This document shows positions 1-9,147 of a DNA stretch of 64,000 nucleotides, piece after piece. A model generated the notes under the pieces. It was not told the DNA's origin. It searched no databases and saw only the letters and a program-made list of their open reading frames with translations. The DNA comes from Fulvivirga ligni (lineage in GTDB: Bacteria; Bacteroidota; Bacteroidia; Cytophagales; Cyclobacteriaceae): assembly GCF_021389935.1 (NCBI RefSeq), contig NZ_CP089979.1, positions 477,001 through 541,000 on the forward strand. The letters are read 5' to 3'. Within the stretch, counting starts at the first letter, position 1. The number at the start of each line of letters is the position of its first letter. The translations under genes and the position numbers were made by a program.

Positions 1-1
1 A

Positions 2-1105
2 GATCCTGATGTTTTTGAGGCGATGAAGCCATATTTTCTTTCTGATTTTGGAAACCCCTCTTCTACTCATGCACATGGTAGAAAGGTGAGATCAGCCATA
101 GAATATGCGCGAAAGCAGGTAGCTCAACTTCTAAACGCCACCCCAGGTGAGATTTTCTTTACCAGTGGAGGTACCGAAGCAGATAACACTTTGATCTGCT
201 CCATTATTGATACTTATGAGTTAAAACATGCCATTACTTCAGAGATAGAGCATCACGCTGTGCTCAACACACTTGAAAATTTGGCAAAAAGCGAAAAAAT
301 AAAATTGAGCTACGTGGCCTTAGATGAAAAAGGCCATGTAGACCTCAAAGATTTAGAGAGACTTCTTTCTGAAAATGAAAGATCACTAGTGTCTCTGATG
401 CATGCTAATAATGAAATAGGCAACATCACCGATTTAGATGAAGTAGGTGTAATATGTGCAAAACATAAAGCCATTTTTCATTCTGACACCGTGCAGACTG
501 TAGGGCATTATCAGCATAACTTAAAAAACCTGAACATTCATTGCATAACAGGTGCTGCACACAAATTCCACGGTCCGAAAGGAATTGGCTTCATGTATAT
601 CAATAAGAATACGAAGATCAATCCATTCATTCATGGAGGAGCGCAGGAGCGCAACATGCGTGGCGGAACTGAGAATGTAGCCGGTATTATAGGCTTAGCC
701 AAAGCTTTGGAAATTGCTTATAATGAGATGGAAAGCCATCAAAATTATATTCAGGGACTGAAAGACAGAATGATAGCCAAACTACAAGAAAAGATAGATG
801 GCGTTTCCTTTAATGGTAATTCAGCTGATCCTGATCATAGCTTATACACGGTATTAAATGTATGTCTCCCAGAATCTGCGGATAATGATATGCTTCTATT
901 CACTTTAGATATCAATGGCATTTCTGCTTCTGGTGGTAGTGCGTGCTCCAGCGGTGCTTCTACCGGTTCGCATGTGCTAGCAGGCATAAAAGCAGATCCG
1001 AGCCGTGGTGCCGTGAGATTTTCGTTTAGCAAATACAATACTGCTGAAGAAATAGATTATACCGTAGAGAAATTAGCTGAGTTTTATAATAAAGTGGAAG
1101 CCTAA
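2..1105 (+). CDS. Cysteine desulfurase (NifS/IscS family), 5' end cut by window edge
   Basis: PLP-dependent enzyme that takes sulfur from cysteine for Fe-S cluster and thio-cofactor assembly. The PLP lysine lies in the AAHKFHGPKGIGF motif and the persulfide cysteine in SGGSACSSGAST near the C-terminus. GGTEADN and the SDTVQ region are also typical of class V aminotransferase folds. The reading frame is open to the first base of the window (residues DPDVFEA precede the first Met at 23), and family members start about 15-20 residues earlier with a DNAATT-type motif, so the gene is truncated on the left and the Met at 23 is internal. Whether it serves IscS-type or another sulfur route cannot be told without the upstream genes. 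Confidence 0.93.
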   Translation, partial: DPDVFEAMKPYFLSDFGNPSSTHAHGRKVRSAIEYARKQVAQLLNATPGEIFFTSGGTEADNTLICSIIDTYELKHAITSEIEHHAVLNTLENLAKSEKIKLSYVALDEKGHVDLKDLERLLSENERSLVSLMHANNEIGNITDLDEVGVICAKHKAIFHSDTVQTVGHYQHNLKNLNIHCITGAAHKFHGPKGIGFMYINKNTKINPFIHGGAQERNMRGGTENVAGIIGLAKALEIAYNEMESHQNYIQGLKDRMIAKLQEKIDGVSFNGNSADPDHSLYTVLNVCLPESADNDMLLFTLDINGISASGGSACSSGASTGSHVLAGIKADPSRGAVRFSFSKYNTAEEIDYTVEKLAEFYNKVEA

Positions 1106-1118
1106 TCGTAATTCATTT

Positions 1119-2051
1119 ATGATTAAGCAGGCTATAATACTTTTCCTCATCTGCTGTTCGGCCACATCTTTCGCCCAAAAGAAGATGTGCGTTACCATTG
1201 ATGATCTTACCGATATGTCTGTTGGCAAAGAAACTCAACTAAGAAAATGGGTAAATGAGGAGATCGTAAAAGTTTGCGTAGCTCACGCTGTACCTGCCAT
1301 TGGCTTTGTCAATGAAAACAAAGTTTATAAAAATGAACAGGTAGATTCAGCATCTGTGAACATGCTTAAGTTTTGGCTAGACAACGGCCTGGAACTAGGA
1401 AATCACACTTATAGCCACCTGGATTATAATAAAGCTACTTCAGAAGAATTCTTTAAAGAAATTGAAAAAGGCCAGATTGTAACTAATCAACTCCTGGGCC
1501 CTGATGAGCAGGTAAAATATTTCAGACACCCTTTTTTACACCGTGGAGACACAAAAGAAAAAGTAGAGGCCTTAGAAAATTATCTTGAGCAACATGATTT
1601 AATTGAGGCCCCCGTTACCATAGATAACTCAGAGTGGATTTATGCTGCTGCGTACAAAAAAGCCTTCGATCAGGAAGATAAACTAATGAAAGACAGCATA
1701 GGCCAAAGCTACATATCATATATGATGCAAAAAGTAAAGTATTACGAAAAGGCCTCAAACACGCTTTTTGGCAGGACTATAGCTCACACCTTACTTATTC
1801 ATGATAATCTACTTAATGCCGAATATCTTGACGGTTTGTTAGCAGCCCTTGAGAAAGAAGGTTATGACTTCATCTCACTCGAAGAAGCGCTCTCAGATCC
1901 TGCATATAGCAGTGATGACCAAGTAGCTGCTTCTTGGGGCATTAGCTGGATACAGCGATGGGCTATTACCCAGAAAAGGCCTAAAGAGTTTTATGTAGGA
2001 GAGCCGCTATGCCCACAGTTTATACAGGATTATAGCGGCATAAAAGAATAA
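1119..2051 (+). CDS. Secreted polysaccharide deacetylase-like protein (NodB fold)
   Basis: A signal peptide (residues 1-19, ending SFAQ) precedes a NodB-like carbohydrate esterase domain. The metal and catalytic motifs are visible: TIDDLTD near residue 27 (the TFDDG equivalent), the HxxxH metal pair in GNHTYSHLD, RHPFLHRG, and a C-terminal LLIHDN followed by a strand-helix ending FISLEEAL. This suggests a metal-dependent deacetylase of a surface or periplasmic polysaccharide; the substrate is unknown. It starts 13 bases after the cysteine desulfurase stop and may be cotranscribed with it, and it converges with hemH two bases away. The ATG at 1119 gives a clean signal peptide. Confidence 0.85.
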   Translation: MIKQAIILFLICCSATSFAQKKMCVTIDDLTDMSVGKETQLRKWVNEEIVKVCVAHAVPAIGFVNENKVYKNEQVDSASVNMLKFWLDNGLELGNHTYSHLDYNKATSEEFFKEIEKGQIVTNQLLGPDEQVKYFRHPFLHRGDTKEKVEALENYLEQHDLIEAPVTIDNSEWIYAAAYKKAFDQEDKLMKDSIGQSYISYMMQKVKYYEKASNTLFGRTIAHTLLIHDNLLNAEYLDGLLAALEKEGYDFISLEEALSDPAYSSDDQVAASWGISWIQRWAITQKRPKEFYVGEPLCPQFIQDYSGIKE

Positions 2052-2053
2052 GT

Positions 2054-3076
2054 TTACTCAAGTACAAGTTCTTTCAAACACTCCACCCATAGTGGATGAT
2101 CATTAAGACTTTCTACTAACTGTACTTTTTCACCACCATGCTCCTCGAAGATTTCCTGATACTCGTCTCCAATCTCAATTACGGTTTCAAGACAATCTGC
2201 AGTAAAGGCAGGTGAGAATACAAGTAGCTTTTTAGCTCCTTTTTTACCCCATTCTTCTACCACCTTATCAGAGAAAGGCTCCAACCAGTTTTTATCTAAT
2301 CTCGATTGGAAACAAACTGTATAATCAGATTCGCTAATTCCTAATTTCTCAGCGATAAGTCTGGTAGTGGCAAAGCAAGTAGCTTTATAGCAATATTGAT
2401 TTTCTTCTGTGATGGTGCTTTCACAGTCATGACCTTCACACACCCCGGTATTATAGACTTTATCAACCTGCCTTACGGGTAAACCATGGTAGGAGAATAA
2501 TATGTGATCATAATCTGCCAGTTTATATTTAGATGCTCTATCTACTATGGCATCAATGAACTTAGGGTGCTCATAATACTGGCTTATAAATTTCATTTCA
2601 GGTATAACCCACCACTTTCTTACTACATCCATCACTTCTTGCAAAGCTGATCCTGTAGAAGCTGAAGCATACTGCGGGAACATAGGTAGCACTATAATTT
2701 TCTTATAGTTCAGTTTTTTCATCTCTTCCAGCACACTGGGAATAGATGGGTTTTTATACCTCATAGCCAAGTGTACGCCATAGTCATCGCCTAAAGAGTC
2801 ACTTAGAAGATCTCTTACTTTCTCGCTATGAAATATTAGAGGAGACCCTTGATCAGTCCAAAGTTCTTTATAAATCTTAGCAGATTTGGGTGCTCTGAAA
2901 GGAACAATGATACAGTTCACCAACAGCTTTCTTCCTAACCAGGGAATGTCAATCACCCTCGGGTCATTTAAAAACTGAGATAGATATGAACGTACATTTG
3001 ACACTGAAGGGCTATCTGGTGTACCCAGGTTAACCAATAATACTCCTACTTTTCCTTTTACTGAATTCATAGCCAT
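2054..3076 (-). CDS. hemH: Ferrochelatase
   Basis: Inserts Fe(II) into protoporphyrin (or coproporphyrin) in the last steps of haem synthesis. The N-terminal VGVLLVNLGTPDSP motif, the catalytic His197 in LFSYHGLP, and the acidic helix LETVIEIGDEY are all present; 340 residues is the normal length. Four cysteines (C213, C218, C229, C234) sit just after the catalytic His in a short insertion, a place where some bacterial ferrochelatases hold cysteines that could bind an Fe-S cluster. The gene stands alone: the next minus-strand gene upstream starts at 3682 and the left neighbour is convergent. hemD and hemW lie elsewhere in the window, so haem genes are scattered. Confidence 0.96.
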   Translation of the reverse strand: MAMNSVKGKVGVLLVNLGTPDSPSVSNVRSYLSQFLNDPRVIDIPWLGRKLLVNCIIVPFRAPKSAKIYKELWTDQGSPLIFHSEKVRDLLSDSLGDDYGVHLAMRYKNPSIPSVLEEMKKLNYKKIIVLPMFPQYASASTGSALQEVMDVVRKWWVIPEMKFISQYYEHPKFIDAIVDRASKYKLADYDHILFSYHGLPVRQVDKVYNTGVCEGHDCESTITEENQYCYKATCFATTRLIAEKLGISESDYTVCFQSRLDKNWLEPFSDKVVEEWGKKGAKKLLVFSPAFTADCLETVIEIGDEYQEIFEEHGGEKVQLVESLNDHPLWVECLKELVLE

Positions 3077-3121
3077 TTATAATATGGCTGCAAAGGTAGG
3101 TAATAATGAATAATTTAACCC

Positions 3122-3682
3122 TTATATCTGGGCGTGATAAACGAGGTAAGAGTAAACTGCAAACCTTAAAAACCTGGTGGCTGCTATTAATAAAAATCTG
3201 CTGGCTTTAAAATTAGCCATCCCTACCAGCATACAAACTGCGCTAAAAGGAACAGGAGTCACGGCACCAACGAAGATCAAAAAACCACCATATCTTTTTA
3301 ACTGCTTTTGATATTTTGTAACATGGCTAGCCAAGTATTTCTCAAAGAGCTGCGTGTTCTTAAAATTATGACCAATGAAATAGCCAAACACACCCGCGCT
3401 ATATGAGATAATGGCCAGAAAAGCCACGTTAAGCACATACGAATCGAAGAGCCCACTATTGATTGACCATATCATGAATAGCTCAGGAGGAATGATGCCA
3501 AAGACTATTTCAGAAACGCAATAGGTCATATAAACCCAAAAGGGCCACTGACCTATGTAATCTAGAAAGGCATCAAAATCTGTATACTTCTGTAATAGAA
3601 TGTATCCTATAATGAGCAGTACGAAGAAAAAAAATCCTTTGGCCAGATTCTTAATCAGAAACTTTGACCTGTAGCTTAACAT
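3122..3682 (-). CDS. VTT/SNARE-associated (DedA-like) membrane protein
   Basis: Small integral membrane protein with about five hydrophobic segments. The segment FVGAVTPVPFSAVCMLVGMA followed by FLLIAATRFLRF matches the conserved proline-containing core and arginine-bearing helix of VTT (DedA/TVP38/TMEM64) proteins, a family linked to lipid flipping in membranes. At 186 residues it is a short version. It starts just after the GNAT gene stop (15 bases) and ends 45 bases before hemH on the same strand, so the three may be cotranscribed. The exact substrate is unknown. Confidence 0.75.
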   Translation of the reverse strand: MLSYRSKFLIKNLAKGFFFFVLLIIGYILLQKYTDFDAFLDYIGQWPFWVYMTYCVSEIVFGIIPPELFMIWSINSGLFDSYVLNVAFLAIISYSAGVFGYFIGHNFKNTQLFEKYLASHVTKYQKQLKRYGGFLIFVGAVTPVPFSAVCMLVGMANFKASRFLLIAATRFLRFAVYSYLVYHAQI

Positions 3683-3697
3683 TCTGAGATCAGAAAT

Positions 3698-4864
3698 TTA
3701 CTGCATAGGACATCTTGTAAATGGCTTGGTTTCATCAAATAACTTACGATAGGTAATATGCGTTTTTACGATTTCGCCACCTACTTGTTCCACCACACGG
3801 ATCATTTTAGGGTTAAAATCTCCTATCCAGTTCATTTCCAGGTAAGGATACCTGTGATATTTATCCTGAACCATTTCTGCTGTAGCTAAAACCAAAGCTC
3901 CTTCGAGCCCTTTACCTTGATGCTCAGGAGTAATACCGAACACCAAACCAAGCATTTTATTGCAGCTCCTGGTCCATTTATGATATAAAAACTTAAGCTT
4001 TCCTATCAGGTCAAGCTTTCCATTTACATGTTTGAAAATTTGATTTACCTCTGGCAAATTGATGTAAAATGCCACCGGCTCCTCTTCATAATAGCCAAAC
4101 CATACGATTTTCTCATCCATAATAGGCTTCATCTGCTTCATGATGGTTTTGGCCTGCAGAGATGACATTTGTGCCACTCCTTTATGACGAGCCCAGGCTT
4201 TATTGTATACCGTTCTGAAATCTTCAGTATACTTATCCATCTTCTTCATGTCCATATGGCGGAAAGAATAGCCAGGAGCGTTAAGCATCTTTCTACCTTT
4301 TTCCATTAATCTTGGAGAGAATGGCTCTCTTACCTTTCTACCAAAAGTGAATTGCTTAAAATATAATTGAAAGCCATAGGCCTCAAATAATTCCTGATAA
4401 TAAGGAAAGTTATAATTACAGTTATAGTTAGGCTCAAGTTCAAAACCATCTACCAATAGGCCCCACCACTTATCTCTTTCTCCGAAATTTACGGGACCAT
4501 CCATAGCCTCCATGCCGCGAGCCTCTAACCACTCTTTCCCAGTATCAAAAAGCTTAAAAGCAGCATCTTTATCATTAATACATTCAAAGAATCCTAGACC
4601 GCCGGTTGGTTGATCATTTCCTTTACTTACCGTTTTTTTATTAATGAAAGCGGCAATTCTACCAATGGTTTTCCTCCTATCATCTTGCAGAATCCAGCGG
4701 ATACATTCACCATTTCTGAAAGCTTTATTTTGTTTTGGATCAAAAACTGCGTCAATATCCTTATCTAAAGGACGGATCCATGTGGGGTCTTTTTTATATA
4801 ATCTTACAGGAAACTTGATAAACTCCTTGGCGAGCTCTGATGTATTAACCTCTAGCATTTTCAT
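3698..4864 (-). CDS. GNAT-fold N-acetyltransferase-like protein
   Basis: Cytosolic protein of 388 residues, about twice the length of a single GNAT domain, so it probably has two tandem GNAT folds. The C-terminal half holds an acetyl-CoA binding signature, HQGKGLEGAL at residues 315-324, followed by a beta-alpha element and NPKMIRVVEQVGGE. The N-terminal half carries a conserved aromatic patch (GERDKWWGLLVDGF, NFPYYQELFEAYGF) typical of a Bacteroidota hypothetical family often annotated as GNAT. No substrate can be inferred. It starts 20 bases downstream of the PAS kinase stop. Confidence 0.65.
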   Translation of the reverse strand: MKMLEVNTSELAKEFIKFPVRLYKKDPTWIRPLDKDIDAVFDPKQNKAFRNGECIRWILQDDRRKTIGRIAAFINKKTVSKGNDQPTGGLGFFECINDKDAAFKLFDTGKEWLEARGMEAMDGPVNFGERDKWWGLLVDGFELEPNYNCNYNFPYYQELFEAYGFQLYFKQFTFGRKVREPFSPRLMEKGRKMLNAPGYSFRHMDMKKMDKYTEDFRTVYNKAWARHKGVAQMSSLQAKTIMKQMKPIMDEKIVWFGYYEEEPVAFYINLPEVNQIFKHVNGKLDLIGKLKFLYHKWTRSCNKMLGLVFGITPEHQGKGLEGALVLATAEMVQDKYHRYPYLEMNWIGDFNPKMIRVVEQVGGEIVKTHITYRKLFDETKPFTRCPMQ

Positions 4865-4884
4865 ATCGCAATAATAAGCCTTTA

Positions 4885-7521
4885 TTATTCATTTTTGCGA
4901 CTTTTTGCTTCAGTAATAGCATTCGGAATTAAGATATCAAAAATAGTCCCAACGCCAATTTCACTGTGAACTCTTATTTGTCCTCCCAACCTTTCCACTG
5001 CATTTTTCACAATATAAAGGCCTATTCCTGAACCCTCCGAGTATTCTGTGGCTCTATAGAACATCTCGAATACTTTGGGCAAAGTATCCTCTTCTATGCC
5101 AATGCCATTGTCCTCGAAACGGATGTGGGCCATCTCATCGGTTACAGCGATGTGCATCTTAACAAACGGTTCTTCTTTTTCTGGATCCAGATATTTAATG
5201 GCATTTGAAATGAGATTTCTAAAAATTTCATTGATGCGCCATTTGTCACTGTAAAAAGGATAAGATGATATCTCTATAAATTTTTTCACCTTGGAGGCCT
5301 TGGGCAGATAATTCAAATCAGAAAAGCAATCATCAACCACCTGATTAAAATTAATTTCACCCAGAGATACCGCCAGCTTTAAATTCTTGGAATGACTCAG
5401 TACATCATTAATGAAGCTATCCAGCTGTTTCACTCTATTTTCAATGAGAGAAATGTAATGATGCAAATCATCCTCATTCTGCTCATAATTGGCCAGGTTA
5501 ACCAACCCGAGTATCGATGAAAGCGGAGCCCTCAGGTCATGAGACACCTTATAAACAAAATTATCTAACTCATTATTTCTTATCTGTAGTTCCTGCTCGG
5601 CTTTGGTTCTATCCGTGATATCCACATAAATGCCGTATATACCAATGGTTTTATTCTCAAAAGAAACAGGCACGCCATAAATGATAACGGGAACAGTATG
5701 CCCATCAGCATGTAATCTGTAACTCTCCAGCATTCCCACCTGGCCACTGGCAGTTAAGGTATTTATATCAATCGCCTCTTTTTCATAATCCTTAGGCACC
5801 AGGATGTTATTGAGCTGATTACCAACAATGGCCTCTTCGGAGAAGCCAAACATATCCTTAAAACCCTGGTTCATCTGCATTACACAATGCTGATCATCCA
5901 GCAGAACTATCCCCAAAGGTGAGTTTTCAAAAAGCTGTGTGAAGAGCAATTCATTCTTTTGAACAAGAATCTCAGAGGTCTTCTTATCATTGATGTCCAG
6001 GTACGTTCCCGTAAGCTTCACCGGTTGATTGTCGTCACTCCACTGCACAACCCTTCCTCTATCCAAAATCCACCGATAAGACCCTCTCTTCGTTTTAAAC
6101 CTGTACTCCGCCTCATAGTATGAGGTTTTCTTAGATATATGATTATGAAGCAGTTGATGTACATCTTTAGCATCTTCCGGATGGATGAGCGCGAGCCATT
6201 CCGTCATAGTTAGTTCAAGCTCGTTAGGCTCGTAGCCTAGCTTGGATACCCAGGAATTATTAAAAATAGTTTTCTTATCCTCAACTTCCCATTCCCAAAG
6301 TGCCAATTCTGCACCTTGCAATGCTAATTTCAGCCTCTCTTCCGATAGCTTATATCGTCTTTCTACTTCCTTTTTATCTGTAATATCCAGTAGAAGACCG
6401 TATCTCACTACTGTTCCATTTTTCTTTTTTGTAGGGCTCGACTTTCCCTCTATCCATTTCTCTTTGCCTTCAATGAGCAATCTACCTTCCCACTCCCAAT
6501 CCTTCAACTGCACACGAGCATTGTTAGAAGAATCATAAAATGTAGCATGATCCTCAGGGTGTATCAGGCTATCTAGCAATAAAGGATTGTTTCTTACTTC
6601 TTCAGGGCTAACACCAAACATTTCTTCACAACCATGACTGATGTATTTAAATGAAGAAGTGCCATCAAGTTTTTCCTCTAGCTCATAAATAACTCCGGGA
6701 AGCCCCAGGGTCAGCATCTGAAACTTAAGATGCGTTTCCGTTAAAATTTGCTCGGCCTGTTTTTGGAAGGTGATATCCGATAGAATAATTACTACTTCCT
6801 GAATCTGTCCTACCTCATTTTTTACAGGATAAATGTGCCCACGGATATATCTGTTTACAATGGGTGTGGGTGCTTTGGCTGCCTCCGAATCAAAAGGATT
6901 ATAGTAAGTAGGTGGTATTTCAGACACCTCACCTGCAAATCCTTTTTGCAAAAATGGCATAATACCATGCTCAAGAAGCTGTGTATCCTCTAGTATGTTA
7001 TAGCTCTTCAGGATCTGTCCAGTAAGCTTTTCACTGGTACCCCAAAGCGTAGAAAAAGCCTTATTGAAATATTGTATGTTACCATCAGGCCTGAAAATAC
7101 AAGTAGCCAACGGAGACTCTTCCACCAATGGCTGAAACTTACTCTTAATAATACGCTTGGGAGTAACTTCCCTTAAGATAATCATACAAAGAGCAGCGTC
7201 TTCATCTGACAATCTGGTGGGAGAAAAGCTTAGACTAACAGTATGAGAAGTGGTTGGGGTGTCAATGGTGTACAAGGTACAGCAAACACTATTCTTACTT
7301 GCAAATGCCTCGATGGCACATTTGGAACACTCCTGATCCCAAAGGGTCAACACCTTATCTACCTTTCTTGATACACTTAAAGATTTAGGAAGCCCTGTTA
7401 ATTCTTCCAACCTTTTATTCCATGCCAGTACAGATAGTGTACTATCAATTACCAGGATAGCCTCAGCATTTAACTCAATTAAGTTGTCTATCAAAATACG
7501 TGAGGAATCCAGTTCGTTCAT
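4885..7521 (-). CDS. Multi-PAS hybrid-type soluble sensor histidine kinase
   Basis: Senses a signal through about five consecutive PAS/PAC repeats and phosphorylates a partner regulator. There are no clear membrane segments, so it is probably cytosolic. PAS repeats run roughly residues 10-120, 130-255, 265-385, 390-515 and 525-645, each closed by an ITD/LDITDK-type PAC motif. The HisKA helix has phospho-acceptor His661 in VSHDLRAPLSSI, and the ATPase shows NLISNAIKYL, DNGIGIEED and GSGIGLYIVK. PAS1 carries Cys65, Cys68, Cys80 and Cys81, which could bind metal or respond to redox. No receiver gene is adjacent, so its partner is unknown. The 163 bases upstream separate it from the divergent gene at 7685. 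Confidence 0.9.
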   Translation of the reverse strand: MNELDSSRILIDNLIELNAEAILVIDSTLSVLAWNKRLEELTGLPKSLSVSRKVDKVLTLWDQECSKCAIEAFASKNSVCCTLYTIDTPTTSHTVSLSFSPTRLSDEDAALCMIILREVTPKRIIKSKFQPLVEESPLATCIFRPDGNIQYFNKAFSTLWGTSEKLTGQILKSYNILEDTQLLEHGIMPFLQKGFAGEVSEIPPTYYNPFDSEAAKAPTPIVNRYIRGHIYPVKNEVGQIQEVVIILSDITFQKQAEQILTETHLKFQMLTLGLPGVIYELEEKLDGTSSFKYISHGCEEMFGVSPEEVRNNPLLLDSLIHPEDHATFYDSSNNARVQLKDWEWEGRLLIEGKEKWIEGKSSPTKKKNGTVVRYGLLLDITDKKEVERRYKLSEERLKLALQGAELALWEWEVEDKKTIFNNSWVSKLGYEPNELELTMTEWLALIHPEDAKDVHQLLHNHISKKTSYYEAEYRFKTKRGSYRWILDRGRVVQWSDDNQPVKLTGTYLDINDKKTSEILVQKNELLFTQLFENSPLGIVLLDDQHCVMQMNQGFKDMFGFSEEAIVGNQLNNILVPKDYEKEAIDINTLTASGQVGMLESYRLHADGHTVPVIIYGVPVSFENKTIGIYGIYVDITDRTKAEQELQIRNNELDNFVYKVSHDLRAPLSSILGLVNLANYEQNEDDLHHYISLIENRVKQLDSFINDVLSHSKNLKLAVSLGEINFNQVVDDCFSDLNYLPKASKVKKFIEISSYPFYSDKWRINEIFRNLISNAIKYLDPEKEEPFVKMHIAVTDEMAHIRFEDNGIGIEEDTLPKVFEMFYRATEYSEGSGIGLYIVKNAVERLGGQIRVHSEIGVGTIFDILIPNAITEAKSRKNE

Positions 7522-7684
7522 GTAAATTTAGATGTTAACAAACTCCGCAATTTAATCAATTATCGATTAGTATCAATGACTAAATGGGTTTTATTAAATG
7601 TATGTTAAATTTTTAAAATTTCAGTTTATCATTGTCTAATTATTATTAACAGTAGTTTCTCTAATTAGTTAGACCGAATATGCC

Positions 7685-8527
7685 ATGGGAATAGATGCAA
7701 AACTTAAATTCAAGTCAGGACCTGCAGTTATACTTAACTCACCCTCAGATTTCTCTTTAGAAAGGAACTATGATGAAAAAGTAATTAATGAATATTACGA
7801 TAACCTTTTGGTGTTTACTCAAGATTCCAAACAGCTAAAAAGCATCATTACCGCTATTGATAAATCATTGAAAAATGACCCTATATTATGGATCGCCTAT
7901 CCGAAGAAAAGCTCAAAAATAAAGACTGACTTTTCTCGTGATAACGGGTGGGAGAGTTTGACAGCAAAAGGGCTAAGGCCTGTATCACTCATTAGCCTCG
8001 ATAGCCAATGGTCGGCCTTGAGATTCAGACCTGTGAGCGAAGTGACACCATCTAAAAATACTAAGACTCAGATATTCGAAGCAGAATTAAAAAGATCTGG
8101 TGATTTGTTCTTTGTAGAAGTACCCGACCAAATTTTTAATAATCTGGGAGCTCCCGAGAAAGATATCGTTATAAAGTATACCGTTCAGAAACTGAAAGGG
8201 GAAGGTACTTTAAGCCGGATTAATGATCAACCATCTCTAATGATTGATGACAGCATCTTGAAAAAAGCTAAAGAAGGAGAAACACTAAACCTATCTGTTT
8301 CAAAAAAAGATGAAAGGCCAGCCATACATATACCGATGGAACTACAGCAATTATTAGATGGTGACGCGCCCATTAAAAGTTTTTATGACTCACTATCCTA
8401 CACCAACAGGAAAGAATATGCTGTCTGGATTTCTTCTGCCAAACGAGAAGAAACCAAACTAAAGCGGATTCAAGAGTGTAAAGTCAGATTAGAGAACAAA
8501 GTCAAAAACCCATCAGAAAAGTATTAA
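7685..8527 (+). CDS. DUF3052-like / DUF1905 / YdeI-OmdA fusion protein
   Basis: Three parts can be seen. Residues 1-120 resemble DUF3052-type domains (LNSPSDF, then PILWIAYPKKSSKIKTDFSR and a C-terminal W-ALRFRPV strand). Residues about 125-210 resemble the DUF1905 beta-barrel (FEAELKRSGDLFFVEVP). The C-terminus, with YTNRKEYAVWISSAKREET, matches the YdeI/OmpD-associated helical domain. YdeI-like proteins are associated with resistance to peptide stress in enterobacteria, but no function is established here. It is divergent from the PAS kinase and converges with the methyltransferase (4-base overlap of the 3' ends). The ATG at 7685 is the first in frame. Confidence 0.7.
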   Translation: MGIDAKLKFKSGPAVILNSPSDFSLERNYDEKVINEYYDNLLVFTQDSKQLKSIITAIDKSLKNDPILWIAYPKKSSKIKTDFSRDNGWESLTAKGLRPVSLISLDSQWSALRFRPVSEVTPSKNTKTQIFEAELKRSGDLFFVEVPDQIFNNLGAPEKDIVIKYTVQKLKGEGTLSRINDQPSLMIDDSILKKAKEGETLNLSVSKKDERPAIHIPMELQQLLDGDAPIKSFYDSLSYTNRKEYAVWISSAKREETKLKRIQECKVRLENKVKNPSEKY

Positions 8528-9147
8528 AGGACTTTTGTGAAGAGCTGGCTTTTGAGCATTCCATTCTTAATCGTTGTCTCATTCATTTTCGAAAGGCCGC
8601 ATTGATTCAAGTATTGCTCGAATGGCAATAATTCCTTAGTTCCAATACCACTGGTAATACGAAAGAACCAGATCATCGTAAGAATTAAAAGCTTGTGACT
8701 CAGGCGATTGGTTTTGTAGAAGTCTGTTACTATCCAGCAACCTTTCGCTTTAAGGTGATGATATAATTTTTGAATTACCTTTTTCAGGCTGGCTTCATCA
8801 AATAAGTCGAGATAGAAATTGGTTAAGATTACATCATATTCTGAATTATGAGGAATTGCTTCAATGCCGGCAACCTGAAAGCTTATGAAAAGCTGATCAA
8901 AGGTCTTCCTGGCTTTGGCCAATCGAATCATTTCAGATGAAGTATCTAAATAGGTTACGGTCATCTTTCTATTTAAATATCCTAAAGCCTCCAAAATATA
9001 ACCACTCCCGCCTCCAAGGATAAGTACGTGGCTATTTTCAGGAATTTGATCCAGATAGGTGCATTGTGCCTGATCTAACTTTGAACCAAAAACTAAATGA
9101 GCCAATCGATCATAAATGGGAGCTACAAGATTAAAATTTCCAGCCAT
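8524..9147 (-). CDS. Class I SAM-dependent methyltransferase
   Basis: Small soluble methyltransferase of 207 residues. The SAM-binding motif I is VLILGGGSGYILEAL, followed by the acidic end of strand 2 in VTYLDTSSEMI and the post-motif EYDVILTNFYLDLF. I place the start at the ATG at 9147, giving MAGNFNLVAPIYDRLA, a typical N-terminus for this family; the frame stays open upstream to 9234 but that part overlaps the UbiA-like gene too far. With this start the two genes overlap by 17 bases, so translation is probably coupled. The substrate is unknown; a product of the UbiA-like enzyme is one possibility. Confidence 0.82.
   Translation of the reverse strand: MAGNFNLVAPIYDRLAHLVFGSKLDQAQCTYLDQIPENSHVLILGGGSGYILEALGYLNRKMTVTYLDTSSEMIRLAKARKTFDQLFISFQVAGIEAIPHNSEYDVILTNFYLDLFDEASLKKVIQKLYHHLKAKGCWIVTDFYKTNRLSHKLLILTMIWFFRITSGIGTKELLPFEQYLNQCGLSKMNETTIKNGMLKSQLFTKVL

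Noticed and set aside
835-1038. Minus-strand ORF inside the cysteine desulfurase
   Set aside because: It is a shadow of a well-supported gene, with no homology, start context or signal.
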